A DNA stretch of 64,000 nt from Kitasatospora acidiphila (GCF_006636205.1 NZ_VIGB01000003.1:310001-374000); one strand, 5' to 3'. Shown: positions 19,184 to 27,319, counted from the stretch's first letter. The notes: a model not told the origin generated them from the sequence alone. A program made the numbers and translations.

Positions 19184-20464
19184 ATGTACCTTGACACCGA
19201 CCGCACCTGGCGGGGGCGGACGATCAGTGTCCGACCCTCGCGCTGGTACGCCTCGGTCGTACTCGACCGCGACGGCTACGTCGATACCCTGAACGCCCGC
19301 AACGAAGAGTCCCAGCTTCCCGAAGCCTTTCTCGAGGCCGTGCAGCGCTTCAACGACAGCGGGTGCGACCGGATCTGGTACGACGGCTACACGGGCGGTT
19401 TCTTGTCGGGCCATGGCGCACGCGGCGTCACCCTGTACACGCCCTTCACTCACGTCCAACCCGCTCGCGAAGCACTGCGCGCCGCCGAAATCGACCACGA
19501 CTACACCGCGCTGCACGACCTCGCCGAGCAGTTGGCGCTGCCCATCGACAACTGGCTCGCCCCCGGCGAGCGGCAGTTGCTTCGCGGCACCGATTTCCTC
19601 CCGCTGCCCGCTCTGTTCCTACGCTTCCTGCGGGCCCAGGCTGGCCGACGCGGCCTACGCCTCAACGGCCGCGCCGAGGCCGGAAGCGTGTGGGTGCGCC
19701 CCACGCTGGATCCGTATGAGAAGACGATCCGCGAGCGCCACCCGGAGCGGCACCCCGGGTGGGTCGACCGATGGAGTGACCACGTCGACCCGGACGACAC
19801 GCCGTGGCGCCCCTGGGTCGGCGGAAGGGATCAGGACCTCAGCCGAGGTGCACTACCAGTGACGTTCCTGTCGGTCACGCTACCGGAGACCGACAAGTGC
19901 CCTTGCGGCTTCTCCCGAGCCAACGTGGAACACGATGACGTCCATCGCGAGCGTCACTCGGAGTGGGCGTTCGGCATCCGAGTGCCGAAGAACGCCGTTT
20001 GGGGCGACGACCTGGTCGTGGTGACCTCGCAGTCGCCGATCGCCTGGAGGCGGCTGGCGGAGCGCATGGGACAGTTGCCGCGGCGGGAGAGTAACTACGA
20101 CTTCAACTCATGGTCACACGTCGGCGAGCCGGAGGAGACCCCGGAGCGGTTCCGGGCGTACCTGCTGCGCGTGGACGACCACGTCGTCGGCTACCTCGCC
20201 GCGCACGACACCGACCGTCACAGGTGGTGGGACCTGGGCGAGCGGTCGAAGTACGGCGAACGCAACGACGCCGTTCGACCGCGCATCGACATGATCTGGA
20301 CGGCCGAGACCTACCGCCGCCACGGCGTCGGCAAGATCCTCGTCCAAGCCCTCGCAAAGGACTCCGGGTGTGAGGTCGAGGACGTTTCGTGGTCGAGCCC
20401 TGTCAGCGACGACGGCCGGCTGCTCGCCCTTCGCCTGTCCCCCGGCGGCGTCTGGGTCAGCTGA
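19184..20464 (+). CDS. protein with C-terminal Eco1/ESCO-like zinc finger and acetyltransferase domain
   Basis: From ATG 19184 the protein is 426 residues. Residues 1-235 match nothing I recognise. Residues 239-258 form a C-x-C-x12-H-x3-H zinc finger (CPCGFSR...HRERH). A GNAT-type domain follows, with VVVTSQSPIAWRR (279-290), YLLRVDDHVVGYL (326-338), RIDMIWTAETYRRHGVGKIL (367-386) and WSSPVSDDGRLLA (403-415). In order and spacing these parallel human ESCO1/yeast Eco1: C2H2-type finger, LPHDP strand, VVGCL strand, ISRIWV-RR-K acetyl-CoA loop and FSDPTPDGKLFA. The start is uncertain: in-frame ATGs exist at 19085 and 19088, no start has a clear ribosome site, and a 15-codon frame overlaps the 5' end. 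Substrate unknown. Confidence 0.65.
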   Translation: MYLDTDRTWRGRTISVRPSRWYASVVLDRDGYVDTLNARNEESQLPEAFLEAVQRFNDSGCDRIWYDGYTGGFLSGHGARGVTLYTPFTHVQPAREALRAAEIDHDYTALHDLAEQLALPIDNWLAPGERQLLRGTDFLPLPALFLRFLRAQAGRRGLRLNGRAEAGSVWVRPTLDPYEKTIRERHPERHPGWVDRWSDHVDPDDTPWRPWVGGRDQDLSRGALPVTFLSVTLPETDKCPCGFSRANVEHDDVHRERHSEWAFGIRVPKNAVWGDDLVVVTSQSPIAWRRLAERMGQLPRRESNYDFNSWSHVGEPEETPERFRAYLLRVDDHVVGYLAAHDTDRHRWWDLGERSKYGERNDAVRPRIDMIWTAETYRRHGVGKILVQALAKDSGCEVEDVSWSSPVSDDGRLLALRLSPGGVWVS

Positions 20465-20553
20465 AGGAGAGTCCTCCGGCGGGCCGGAGCACGGCCGCGC
20501 CCGCCGACTCGGCCTCACATGCAAAGTGGGCCCACCGACGCCGATCTCCTGCC

Positions 20554-20631
20554 GCCGCACTGCGCGAGCTGACGGAGGAGGCCGGGCTGGACCCTGCCGA
20601 TGTGCTCCCTGCGTCGCAGACACCTGTCTAA
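20554..20631 (+). pseudogene. Nudix hydrolase fragment
   Basis: A short frame reads AALRELTEEAGLDPADVLPA before a stop. RE-L-x-EE-x-GL is the helical core of the Nudix box. The preceding Gly-containing half and the rest of the fold are missing and there is no start. Probably the remnant of a Nudix gene, in keeping with the Nudix genes on the opposite strand downstream. Confidence 0.4.
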
Positions 20632-20685
20632 CGACCGAGACGCTGGCCACCGGGGAGGCACACCTCCTACGTCACGGAGTCACGG

Positions 20686-21572
20686 TCAGCCCGCGCGACC
20701 CTCACCGTTCTCGGGGGCGGGCGAACAGGACCACGACCGGACCCGAGTTGCTCGACTCGTGATCACGTTGGGTCTGTCGACGGCGATGAGCACTGGCTCC
20801 ACAGCGATCCGAGGCGAGGAACCCCCAGTCACCGCACCGAAGTCGTAGCGAACCCGCCCGGGGGCGAGGGCGACCATAGAGAGCGAGACTGAGCCCCAGA
20901 CGCGTCCGCCCGGTGGCTCAAGACGGCGTATCAGGGCTGCCGAGTCATCGGGTGGCAAGCCGTCGCCACGCGCGATCGGCAGCCACTGACCCCACGCTTC
21001 TTCCGGCGGGCCGGCTGCTGGCTCGGGGCGGGCAACGGCTTGCAGCCGCGCACGGAAGTGTGCGGCGCGGGCGGTCATCGTCGCGCTGATGTGGGGCGGA
21101 CAGGTGCTGCTGGTCGTCAGCCCGTCCAAGCCGTCGTTGAGCACGACACTCGACCTGCTGGCAGCTCCTGATCTTCCAGGGTGCTGCCGTCCCAGCTGAT
21201 CACCCGTGCCCCGCTGGGGCGGGCCAGGATCAGGTGGAACGGGTCGTAGCACCCCAGCTTGTCGATCCTCCGGCCGCTGGCGGCGATCAGCGGGAGCTCA
21301 CCCCGGGACAACCGCCGCTGCCGGGGAACGCTCGGGCCGAAGCCGTTGAGCAGGCAGGCCGCCATCGGCCCGGGCCCCGGCTCACCACCCGGGTTGACGG
21401 CGAGCCAGGTTCCGCCCGCCTCCAGGTCCAGGCCGCCGGTGACGTTGGGCTGGAACGGCCAGTGACGGCCAGGCGGCAGCCACTGGCGGTCGGTGTACTC
21501 GTCCCGGACGGCGAGCAGGAGGACCGGCACCGGCGAGTCCGGGTCGATGCTGACGAACGCCGTACCGTGGCC
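20686..21572 (-). pseudogene. NRDE/TANGO2-family protein, start lost and frameshifted
   Basis: Two frames add up to an NRDE (TANGO2-like) protein. The first reads TAFVSIDPDSPVPVLLLAVRDEY, WLPPGRHWPF, GGTWLAVNP, LLNGFGPSVP, SRGELPL and YDPFHLILA. It should continue as a VVLNDGLDG-type strand, but that lies in another frame, which goes on through LPPDDSAALIRRL, GGRVWGSVSLSMVALAPGRV and RYDF. The shift is near 21,148. The expected MCTAF start has become H-G-T-A-F, so no start codon follows the GGAGG ribosome site. It lay at the end of the nucleotide operon, directly after the Nudix stop at 21575. The family's biochemical role is unsettled. Confidence 0.75.
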
Positions 21573-21574
21573 TC

Positions 21575-22114
21575 CTACAGCTGTCGGCTGGTCTCAAGGT
21601 GGCGGGCCGCCATGAGGATTCCCAACGACGCGCCGGACAGGGTCAGTCGGCCGTCGTATGCGGCTTCAACCGCTTCCGGCAGGTCCCACCATTCCAGGGT
21701 CATGCCGGTCTCCGAGGCGGTCAGCTGCTGCTCGCCGAGGGCGAGGCCGCGCGCCAGGAAGAAGTGCAGGCGGGCTGTGTTGCGGGTCATCAGGGCGACG
21801 CTGCCCAGCGCCGTCCAGTCCCGGGCGGTGATCCCGGCCTCTTCGATGAGTTCGCGTTGCCCGGCCTCCATGGGGCTCTCGCCGGGCTCGATTTGACCAC
21901 CCGGCGGGGTGACGACCTCGCCGTGCACGTAGGTGACGGAACGGACCATGCCGACCCGTCCGCGGTCGTCCACCGGGACGGTCAAAGCACCGTCGGGCTG
22001 TTCGGTGACCCACACCTCGCCGCGCTGCCCGTCGGGCTGGGTGACCTGGTCGAGGTGAATGGCCAGGCGCGGGGCGGTGAGGACCGTCGCGCGGGCGTGC
22101 TGTTGCCAGGTCAC
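21575..22114 (-). CDS. Nudix hydrolase (intact)
   Basis: A 179-residue protein with a complete Nudix box, GQIEPGESPMEAGQRELIEE followed by AGI, matching G-x5-E-x7-REUxEExGU with no substitutions. GTG 22114 overlaps the stop of the preceding Nudix reading frame by 4 bp (GTGA), which fixes the start and indicates coupling. Nudix enzymes cleave nucleoside diphosphates linked to another group. Here the likely job is to remove a modified nucleotide or cofactor intermediate of the operon, as housekeeping or as a pathway step. Confidence 0.88.
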   Translation of the reverse strand: MTWQQHARATVLTAPRLAIHLDQVTQPDGQRGEVWVTEQPDGALTVPVDDRGRVGMVRSVTYVHGEVVTPPGGQIEPGESPMEAGQRELIEEAGITARDWTALGSVALMTRNTARLHFFLARGLALGEQQLTASETGMTLEWWDLPEAVEAAYDGRLTLSGASLGILMAARHLETSRQL

Positions 22115-22626
22115 ATCGGCCTGCCGCAGTGCAGGATGACCTGGCTGCCGGTGGCGTGGGCGGCGACCAGGGCGTTCAGCCGGGCGTGCATCGTGGGCGA
22201 CACCTTGCTTTCCCAGTTGGAGAGGTGATGGAACCGGTGGTCGTCGTGGGCCGCGGTCAGCTGGACCGACTCGGCCTCCTGGCGGGTGACGGCTCCGCCG
22301 CAGAAGAATTAGGTGGTGACGGGCGGCCAGCCCTCGGCCGGCGGCAGGAACTCCACGCCGATCGGGACCAGCGGCCCGGCCGGCTGGAGACCGGTCTCCT
22401 CCATGAGTTCTCGCCGGGCCCCGTCCACGGGGGCCTCGCCCTTTTCGAGGAGCCCGCCCGTTGCCCACCAGCGCTGCGGCCAGCCCTTGGCGGCCCGGCC
22501 GGCGTTGTAGGAGTCGTGAACGAGGAGCAGCCGCCCCTCGGGGTCGAACAGCAGCACACCGCAGCCGTGCAGGGCCGGGGGCAGTGTCTGGACGAACTCC
22601 TCGCGGGGCATCCAGGTCTGCGCCAT
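22111..22626 (-). pseudogene. Nudix hydrolase split by an in-frame TAA
   Basis: From ATG 22626 the frame reads MAQTWMPREEF, GCGVLLFDPEGRLLLV and the Nudix box GGLLEKGEAPVDGARRELMEE, then stops at TAA 22309-22311 after EGWPPVTT. The same frame continues without another stop as FFCGGAVTRQEAESVQL, HHLSNWESKVSPTMHARLNA and VILHCGRPM, a normal Nudix C-terminal third, to the TGA at 22111 that overlaps the next gene by 4 bp. That overlap shows the ancestral gene ran the whole length (171 codons). The truncated product lacks the last helix. It follows the aldo/keto reductase gene by 17 nt. Confidence 0.8.
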
Positions 22627-22643
22627 CGCAGTACCCCCGCCAC

Positions 22644-23384
22644 TCAGGTCGCCGGCGCGAAAAGCGCGCGCAGGTGGGCGGGGTCGGAGGTACCAGGGAT
22701 CGGCGCGACCTGCGGGCCAAGGTCCAGCAGCCACCGTAGCGCCCCGGCCGGGTCGAGCGCCTGCCCGGCGTTCAGCGGCCGGTACGGCACGTACGGGATG
22801 CTGTTGGCCAGGCAGTACGCCAGCGCCGGGTCGTCGGGCTCCTCGATGTTCAGGCAGTTCTGCACGGCAGCGACCGTCACCACCTCGCCGGCCTCGCGGA
22901 TCTGCTCGGGTGTCACCTTGGACAGGCCGACGTATCCGATCTTCCCCTCCTGCCGTAGCTGCTCCAGTTCCCCGACCTGGTCGACCAGCGGCACCGTCGG
23001 GTCCACGCGGTGCAGGTAGCACAGGTCGATCTGCTTGATCCTCAGGCGGCGGAGCGACCCCTCGACAGCGGCGCGCAGATACTCGGGGCGGCCCAGCGGA
23101 CGCCAGACGTTCGGTGCGGGCCTCACCATGCCCACCTTCGTGGCGAGCAACAGCTGCTCCGGATAGGGGTGAAGCGCACGGCGGATCAGGTCTTCGACGG
23201 TGTGTGGGCCGTAGGCATCGGCGGTGTCGATGTGGAGGACACCGAAGCCATCAACGGCCGTGCGCAGCAGCCCTACGACGCCGACCAGGTCAGCCGGGTA
23301 GCCCCAAGTTCCGGGACCGGTCAGACGCATGGTGCCCAGGCCCAGGCGGGGGACCTTCTTGCCCGCGATGGTGATCGTGTTCAC
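22644..23384 (-). CDS. aldo/keto reductase
   Basis: A 246-residue NADPH-dependent reductase. The aldo/keto reductase tetrad is visible: IDTADAYG (Asp and Tyr), ATKVG (Lys) and YLHRVD (His), and the protein begins with LGLGTMRLTGPG. It is somewhat shorter than the ~320-residue family norm at the C-terminus, but GYVGLSKVTPEQI and the PIPGTSDPAHL cofactor segment are present. ATG 23384 overlaps the P-loop kinase stop by 4 bp. Its substrate in this operon could be a formyl or keto intermediate; that is inference. Confidence 0.88.
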   Translation of the reverse strand: MNTITIAGKKVPRLGLGTMRLTGPGTWGYPADLVGVVGLLRTAVDGFGVLHIDTADAYGPHTVEDLIRRALHPYPEQLLLATKVGMVRPAPNVWRPLGRPEYLRAAVEGSLRRLRIKQIDLCYLHRVDPTVPLVDQVGELEQLRQEGKIGYVGLSKVTPEQIREAGEVVTVAAVQNCLNIEEPDDPALAYCLANSIPYVPYRPLNAGQALDPAGALRWLLDLGPQVAPIPGTSDPAHLRALFAPAT

Positions 23385-23986
23385 GCGGCAACCCCGGCCG
23401 CCCAGGCGGTGACGATCGTCTCGACCGCCGCTTCAACGGCGGCGGCGTGACCGGTGGCCGGCACCGGGATATGCGCCACGGTGTGCGCGTTCAGCGTCCG
23501 GTGCAGTTGCTCATCCACGCCCTGGCGGAACGCGGCGTCGGTCCAGTCGGGGTCCTTGCCCGGGTGGACGGTCAACGGGAGCTGCGGGTCGAGGACGGTG
23601 GCGAGGAACGCCGTCGGGCGAGGGCAGGTCAGCTGCGCCAGGCCGGTCAGGCGCGACAGCGCCTCGGAGTCGGGGTGCTCGCCGCGGTGCTGGAGGGCGG
23701 CCAGGTAGTAGGCGACGGCGTCGTACTGGGTGCGGTCCACGATCACGACGTCAGCGGCGAGTTCGGCCTCCAGGATGGCGGCCGAGGTCGCGCTGATGAT
23801 CCAGGCGGTGGACTGGGCAGTGTGCCGGGTCATCTTCGGGAAGCCGAGGTCGGCGGCCCGCTTGGCGAAGCCCCCGGTGCGGGCCACGGTGATGCCGGTG
23901 GCGCGCAGTTCCATCTCGATGCGCCGGGCGAGGGTGGTCTTGCCGGACGAGTGCGTTCCGGCGATGTAGAGGCGAAGGGGTGTCAC
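23381..23986 (-). CDS. P-loop (NadR/AAA_28-like) nucleoside or nucleotide kinase
   Basis: A 201-residue protein with Walker A GTHSSGKTT (residues 10-18), a Walker B-like ADVVIVDRTQYD, and a lid-like basic region. The layout resembles small NadR/thymidylate-kinase type P-loop kinases, which phosphorylate nucleosides or nucleotides; related kinases act on 5-hydroxymethyl pyrimidines in phages. The start is GTG 23986, which overlaps the exonuclease stop by 4 bp (GTGA). Its end overlaps the aldo/keto reductase start. The substrate cannot be read from the sequence. Confidence 0.8.
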   Translation of the reverse strand: MTPLRLYIAGTHSSGKTTLARRIEMELRATGITVARTGGFAKRAADLGFPKMTRHTAQSTAWIISATSAAILEAELAADVVIVDRTQYDAVAYYLAALQHRGEHPDSEALSRLTGLAQLTCPRPTAFLATVLDPQLPLTVHPGKDPDWTDAAFRQGVDEQLHRTLNAHTVAHIPVPATGHAAAVEAAVETIVTAWAAGVAA

Positions 23987-24597
23987 CACAGGGTCTGTTC
24001 CTCCGAGTCGGGTGTAGCGGGCAGGGGGGCGCCGGGCATTCCGGGCGGGACGGCGGCGGCGACCAGCGCGTCCCAGGTGTCGTAGTGCGTGGCGAGGTCG
24101 AGCAGAAGCAGCGCGGTGGCGTGGGCGTCGAAGCCCGCGCGGTGGCGCTGGCCGGGGACGGCGGCCAGGTCGATGCCGGTCAGCTCGATCAGCGCGTCGA
24201 GGCTGTACTTTCCGGCCTTCGGGTAGGTCGCCCGGGCCAGCCGCAGGGTGTCCAGTACCCCGGCCGGCTGCCAGGTGGGCATGTGCCGCAGCAGCACGCC
24301 GTAGTCCACATGGGCAGCGTGCGCGGCGATCCACGCGCCCTCCAAGTCGGCGTGCACCCGATCCCCCACCTGCTCCCAGGTCGGGGCGGTAGCCACGTCC
24401 TGGTTGGTGATGCGGTGCACCCGGGTGGCGAACGGCGTGATCGGGTGCGGCGGACGCAGCAGGATGGAGCGGGCGGACGCCGGCACCGGGCTCCCCGTCT
24501 CGACGGGGATCGCCGCGATCTCGACCAGGTCCGGCGGCTGTGCGCCGTTGCCCTCCACGTCCACGACGAGGAGGCGGGGCCAGGTGCCGTAGTCCAT
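23983..24597 (-). CDS. DnaQ-like DEDDh 3'-5' exonuclease
   Basis: A 204-residue protein with the three exonuclease motifs: VVDVEGNG (D13, E15), HAAHVDYGVLL (second Asp) and HRAGFDAHAT (His and last Asp with H-x4-D spacing), so the active site looks complete. The family removes 3' nucleotides from DNA or RNA or hydrolyses oligonucleotides. ATG 24597 lies 9 nt after the radical SAM stop and has AAGGAG upstream. Within the operon it may discard oligonucleotides containing the modified base. Confidence 0.88.
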   Translation of the reverse strand: MDYGTWPRLLVVDVEGNGAQPPDLVEIAAIPVETGSPVPASARSILLRPPHPITPFATRVHRITNQDVATAPTWEQVGDRVHADLEGAWIAAHAAHVDYGVLLRHMPTWQPAGVLDTLRLARATYPKAGKYSLDALIELTGIDLAAVPGQRHRAGFDAHATALLLLDLATHYDTWDALVAAAVPPGMPGAPLPATPDSEEQTLW

Positions 24598-24606
24598 CGG
24601 TGCTCC

Positions 24607-25782
24607 TTACTGGGGGGCCGGCCAGCCGATGTCGGCGCGGCCGTGCCTGCGGTGGTGGTGCGGCTTGTCACGGTCGTGGACCTGGTAGCCGAAGCCGTGC
24701 TGCAGGAAGTAGCGCGGCGGCTCGTTCAAGCCCGAGACGATGATGGCGCGTTCGTTCACCTCAACGTCGCCGATCGCTCCGAGAGCACGGGCCTGCTCGG
24801 TGGCCTCCTCGACGGTGGGCGCCTGCCAGACGTCGTGGCACAGTCCCAGCTGCGCGACCGGGCAGATGTCGCAGAGCTCCTGGATGCCGTAGTGGCCGTT
24901 GTAGTCGGGCACCTTGTGGGCGTAGGCGACCCCGCAGCTGGTCTTGCGGAACAGGGGCCCGTACGGCTCGCCCTGGTCATCGGGGCGGTGGAAGGCGGCG
25001 AGGATCCGCCGCTCGGATTCCTCCGGCATGATCTTGCGGCGGGCGGTGTCCTCATACGGCATCGGCAGGCCGTGGGACTCGTAGTAGGCGGCGATCTCAT
25101 TGCGGAAGAACAGGCCCGTGAACACCGTGGCGTCGGCGTGCCGCGACAACTCCAGCGCCCGCTGGATGCGCTCGTCGGAGTCGTTGAGCCCTGGCACGAT
25201 CGGCCGCCAGTAGAGCACCGTGCGGTAGCGCTCGGCGTGCCGGTGGAGGGTCTGAAGGCTGGCGGCGGCGATGGCGGAGTCCACCGGCTCGATGCTGGGG
25301 TGCTCGATGCCGGAGTGGGTGACCAGGACCGTCAAACGGATGTGGCGGAAGGAGTTGAGGACCTGGCAGTCCTCGGGGCTGACCCGCCAGCGGGTGATGA
25401 TCAGCACGTGGTTGGTCAGCTCCTGCCCGTCCAGCAGCCGCAGCGTGTTGAACGTGTGCGGCTTGACCACGGGCAGCATCGGGTCCGTCGCCCGGTTGAA
25501 GATCTGGATCGGCGTGCGGTGGGGGCGGAAGTACCGGTGCCCGGTCAGTAGGGCGACTGCGGCCTCGTCGCTCATCAGCGCCCGGGGCGTCTTCAGCTCG
25601 AAGTTGTCGAACAGGTGGCGCACGCAGTAGCCGCAGTCCAGCGGGCAGCCGACGATGTGGTTGAGGGACAGGCCGGACTTGCGGTACTCGATGATCTCGG
25701 CCAGCTCCGGCTTGAGCTGGGCGATCTGATCGGCGGTCAGGATCGGGAGCTGGCGCCGGGCCCTGGGGGCGGCGGTCGTCAT
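24607..25782 (-). CDS. radical SAM enzyme
   Basis: A 391-residue protein with the 4Fe-4S motif GCPLDCGYC (C46, C50, C53, the C-x3-C-x2-C signature) after a basic N-terminal helix, and a TIM-barrel pattern after it. Near the C-terminus a second Cys set (SCGVAYAHK, then LCDICPVAQLGLC) suggests an auxiliary cluster. NHIVGCPLDCGYCV and the RWRVSPEDCQVL region recall spore photoproduct lyase-like or elongator-like radical SAM proteins, but I cannot place it in a named family. ATG 25782 has AAGGAGG 7 nt upstream. The start overlaps the NDK-like stop by 4 bp. Confidence 0.85.
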   Translation of the reverse strand: MTTAAPRARRQLPILTADQIAQLKPELAEIIEYRKSGLSLNHIVGCPLDCGYCVRHLFDNFELKTPRALMSDEAAVALLTGHRYFRPHRTPIQIFNRATDPMLPVVKPHTFNTLRLLDGQELTNHVLIITRWRVSPEDCQVLNSFRHIRLTVLVTHSGIEHPSIEPVDSAIAAASLQTLHRHAERYRTVLYWRPIVPGLNDSDERIQRALELSRHADATVFTGLFFRNEIAAYYESHGLPMPYEDTARRKIMPEESERRILAAFHRPDDQGEPYGPLFRKTSCGVAYAHKVPDYNGHYGIQELCDICPVAQLGLCHDVWQAPTVEEATEQARALGAIGDVEVNERAIIVSGLNEPPRYFLQHGFGYQVHDRDKPHHHRRHGRADIGWPAPQ

Positions 25783-26300
25783 CGGTGGTCCTCCTTGATG
25801 TCGAGTAACTGGTGCTGGCCGGCGCCGAACCACGTCCCGAAGTCCCGACGCGCGGCGCGCGAATGGTCGGAGGTGTGGATCAGGTTCTCCACCAGGCGCT
25901 GCTCGGCGCGGGCGGCGGTGAGGCTGTCGGTGCCCAGATCAGCGCGAATGGTGCCCGGCTCGGCCTGGCGGGGGTCGAAGTGCCCGAGCAGGTCGCGCAG
26001 CCGCTCGGGGGTGCCCGGCTCGCCGTGGGCGAGCGCCACCTCCACCGGCTGCCCCACGTAGGTGGCGCGCAGGCAGCCGGGCACGTCCACGTCGAACAGG
26101 TCCCGATCGACCAGCAGGTCCCAGTAGTGGACGTGGATCTGCCAGTCCTCCACGACGACCCGCCGCCGGTGCACGATCCGCGCGGCCGGCTCCAGCCGGG
26201 CCAGCACCCGGTCACTCAGACCGCGCCGCAGGCAGTCCGGCTTGAGGAGCACAACGCTCCAGCGCGACCAGTCCACCTCGCGCATCGGGTCCTGCCTCAC
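25779..26300 (-). CDS. nucleoside-diphosphate kinase-like protein
   Basis: A 173-residue protein carrying NDK hallmarks: SVVLLKPDCLRRGL (residues 15-28), GHFDPRQAEPGTIRADLG and NLIHTSDHSRAARRDF with the catalytic His (H142) in the N-x-IH-x-SD context. It is about 25 residues longer than housekeeping NDKs and diverged, so it may convert a non-standard nucleoside diphosphate to the triphosphate. GTG 26300 is fixed by a 4-bp overlap with the preceding gene's stop. The end overlaps the radical SAM start. Confidence 0.85.
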   Translation of the reverse strand: MRQDPMREVDWSRWSVVLLKPDCLRRGLSDRVLARLEPAARIVHRRRVVVEDWQIHVHYWDLLVDRDLFDVDVPGCLRATYVGQPVEVALAHGEPGTPERLRDLLGHFDPRQAEPGTIRADLGTDSLTAARAEQRLVENLIHTSDHSRAARRDFGTWFGAGQHQLLDIKEDHR

Positions 26301-27319
26301 CTGACCTCCTCGGTGGCGACCCGGGTGGGCCAGCGGCGCTCGAACTGCCAGCGGGCGCCCGGCTCCAGCGCTTCGAGCAGCTGCCGATCAACGGGTTCGG
26401 TCGGGCAGTTGACCACCTGACGGTGCGCCTCGAAGAGCAGCAGCACCCGCCGCCAGTACAGAGGCAGGTCCAGCCCGGCGATGTCGGCCGGGGTGTACTG
26501 GACCTGGTTGGTGCGCAGCAGCTCCTCGTGCTCCAGCACGGTCCGGATGTGCTTCCAGGTGGTGTGGGCGGGCATCACCGGGGCCGCGAACAGCGGCATG
26601 GCCCTGGGGCTGGCCGCGGTCTCCTCCAGCACCCTGCCGGCGCGTTCCAGGTCGCGGACGCCGACGTGCATCGACCCCACGTGGTGGGTGTAGGAGCCCA
26701 GGCGCAGGCCGAGCTGGGCAGCGGCGAACTCCTGGATCAGGGTGAAGCTGTAGACGTCGCAAACCATGCCCCGGTTGGCGTCGTTGGCGCGCATGTAGGC
26801 GATCATGTGCAGGTAGCCGTCGCGCGCCAGCAACTGGAGTCCGACCAGGCACGGCAGGTCGGGATGACCGATCTCATCCAGGTCGCGGGCCTCGAACACC
26901 GGCAAGTACGCGCGCTTGCTGTCCTTCTCGGCCTTCAGCAGCTCCAACGCCCGGTCGAACTCGGAAGGGGCGCCGTCGGGCCGGGCGGCGAAGATCCGCG
27001 CGCCGTAGGCCGAACCCTCAATGGTCGTGCCGTCGCGCGAGTCCGCCCGTCGGCGGGAGGCGTAGTGCCCGATCAGGTCCAGGTTCCGCAGGCCGCCCAA
27101 GTACCAGAGCGCCTCCGCGTAGTGGTAGACCGGGTTGACCGGCCGGCTCGTCAGGAACAGGGCCCGCTGCCGGGGGTCGGTGAGCCGGAAGCTCGCACCG
27201 AGGACCTCGTGACTGTCGTTCCCGCGGGCGGTGTTGACGTGCTCGTTGTTCTCGGTGACGTGCCGCAGGACGGCAGCGTAGGCGTGCTGGAACGAGAGGA
27301 AGACGGCAGGTGCTATCAC
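26297..27319 (-). CDS. thymidylate synthase/dCMP hydroxymethylase-fold protein, predicted cytosine-type
   Basis: The 340-residue protein has the folate-dependent pyrimidine C5-alkylation fold: DLPCLVGLQLL with the catalytic Cys (C157), YMRANDANRGMVCDVYSF (residues 175-192) and SYTHHVGSMHVG. The R-S-x-D-x-x-L-G-x-P-F-N segment of thymidylate synthases is here R-A-N-D-A-N-R-G-M-V-C-D. The Asp (D188) replaces the Asn that selects uracil, the same change that marks T4 dCMP hydroxymethylase. I predict methylation or hydroxymethylation of CMP/dCMP. GTG 27319 was chosen for the GGAG 8 nt upstream and because conserved sequence begins there. It is the first gene of the operon. Confidence 0.8.
   Translation of the reverse strand: MIAPAVFLSFQHAYAAVLRHVTENNEHVNTARGNDSHEVLGASFRLTDPRQRALFLTSRPVNPVYHYAEALWYLGGLRNLDLIGHYASRRRADSRDGTTIEGSAYGARIFAARPDGAPSEFDRALELLKAEKDSKRAYLPVFEARDLDEIGHPDLPCLVGLQLLARDGYLHMIAYMRANDANRGMVCDVYSFTLIQEFAAAQLGLRLGSYTHHVGSMHVGVRDLERAGRVLEETAASPRAMPLFAAPVMPAHTTWKHIRTVLEHEELLRTNQVQYTPADIAGLDLPLYWRRVLLLFEAHRQVVNCPTEPVDRQLLEALEPGARWQFERRWPTRVATEEVR

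Noticed and set aside
19147-19194. 15-codon frame beginning MAENETEALD before the Eco1-like gene
   Set aside because: Too short to be a gene. It may be a leader or mark an altered 5' end, but nothing decides this.
23980-25551. 523-codon plus-strand frame opposite the exonuclease and radical SAM genes
   Set aside because: Antisense shadow: the minus strand carries intact motifs of both enzymes.
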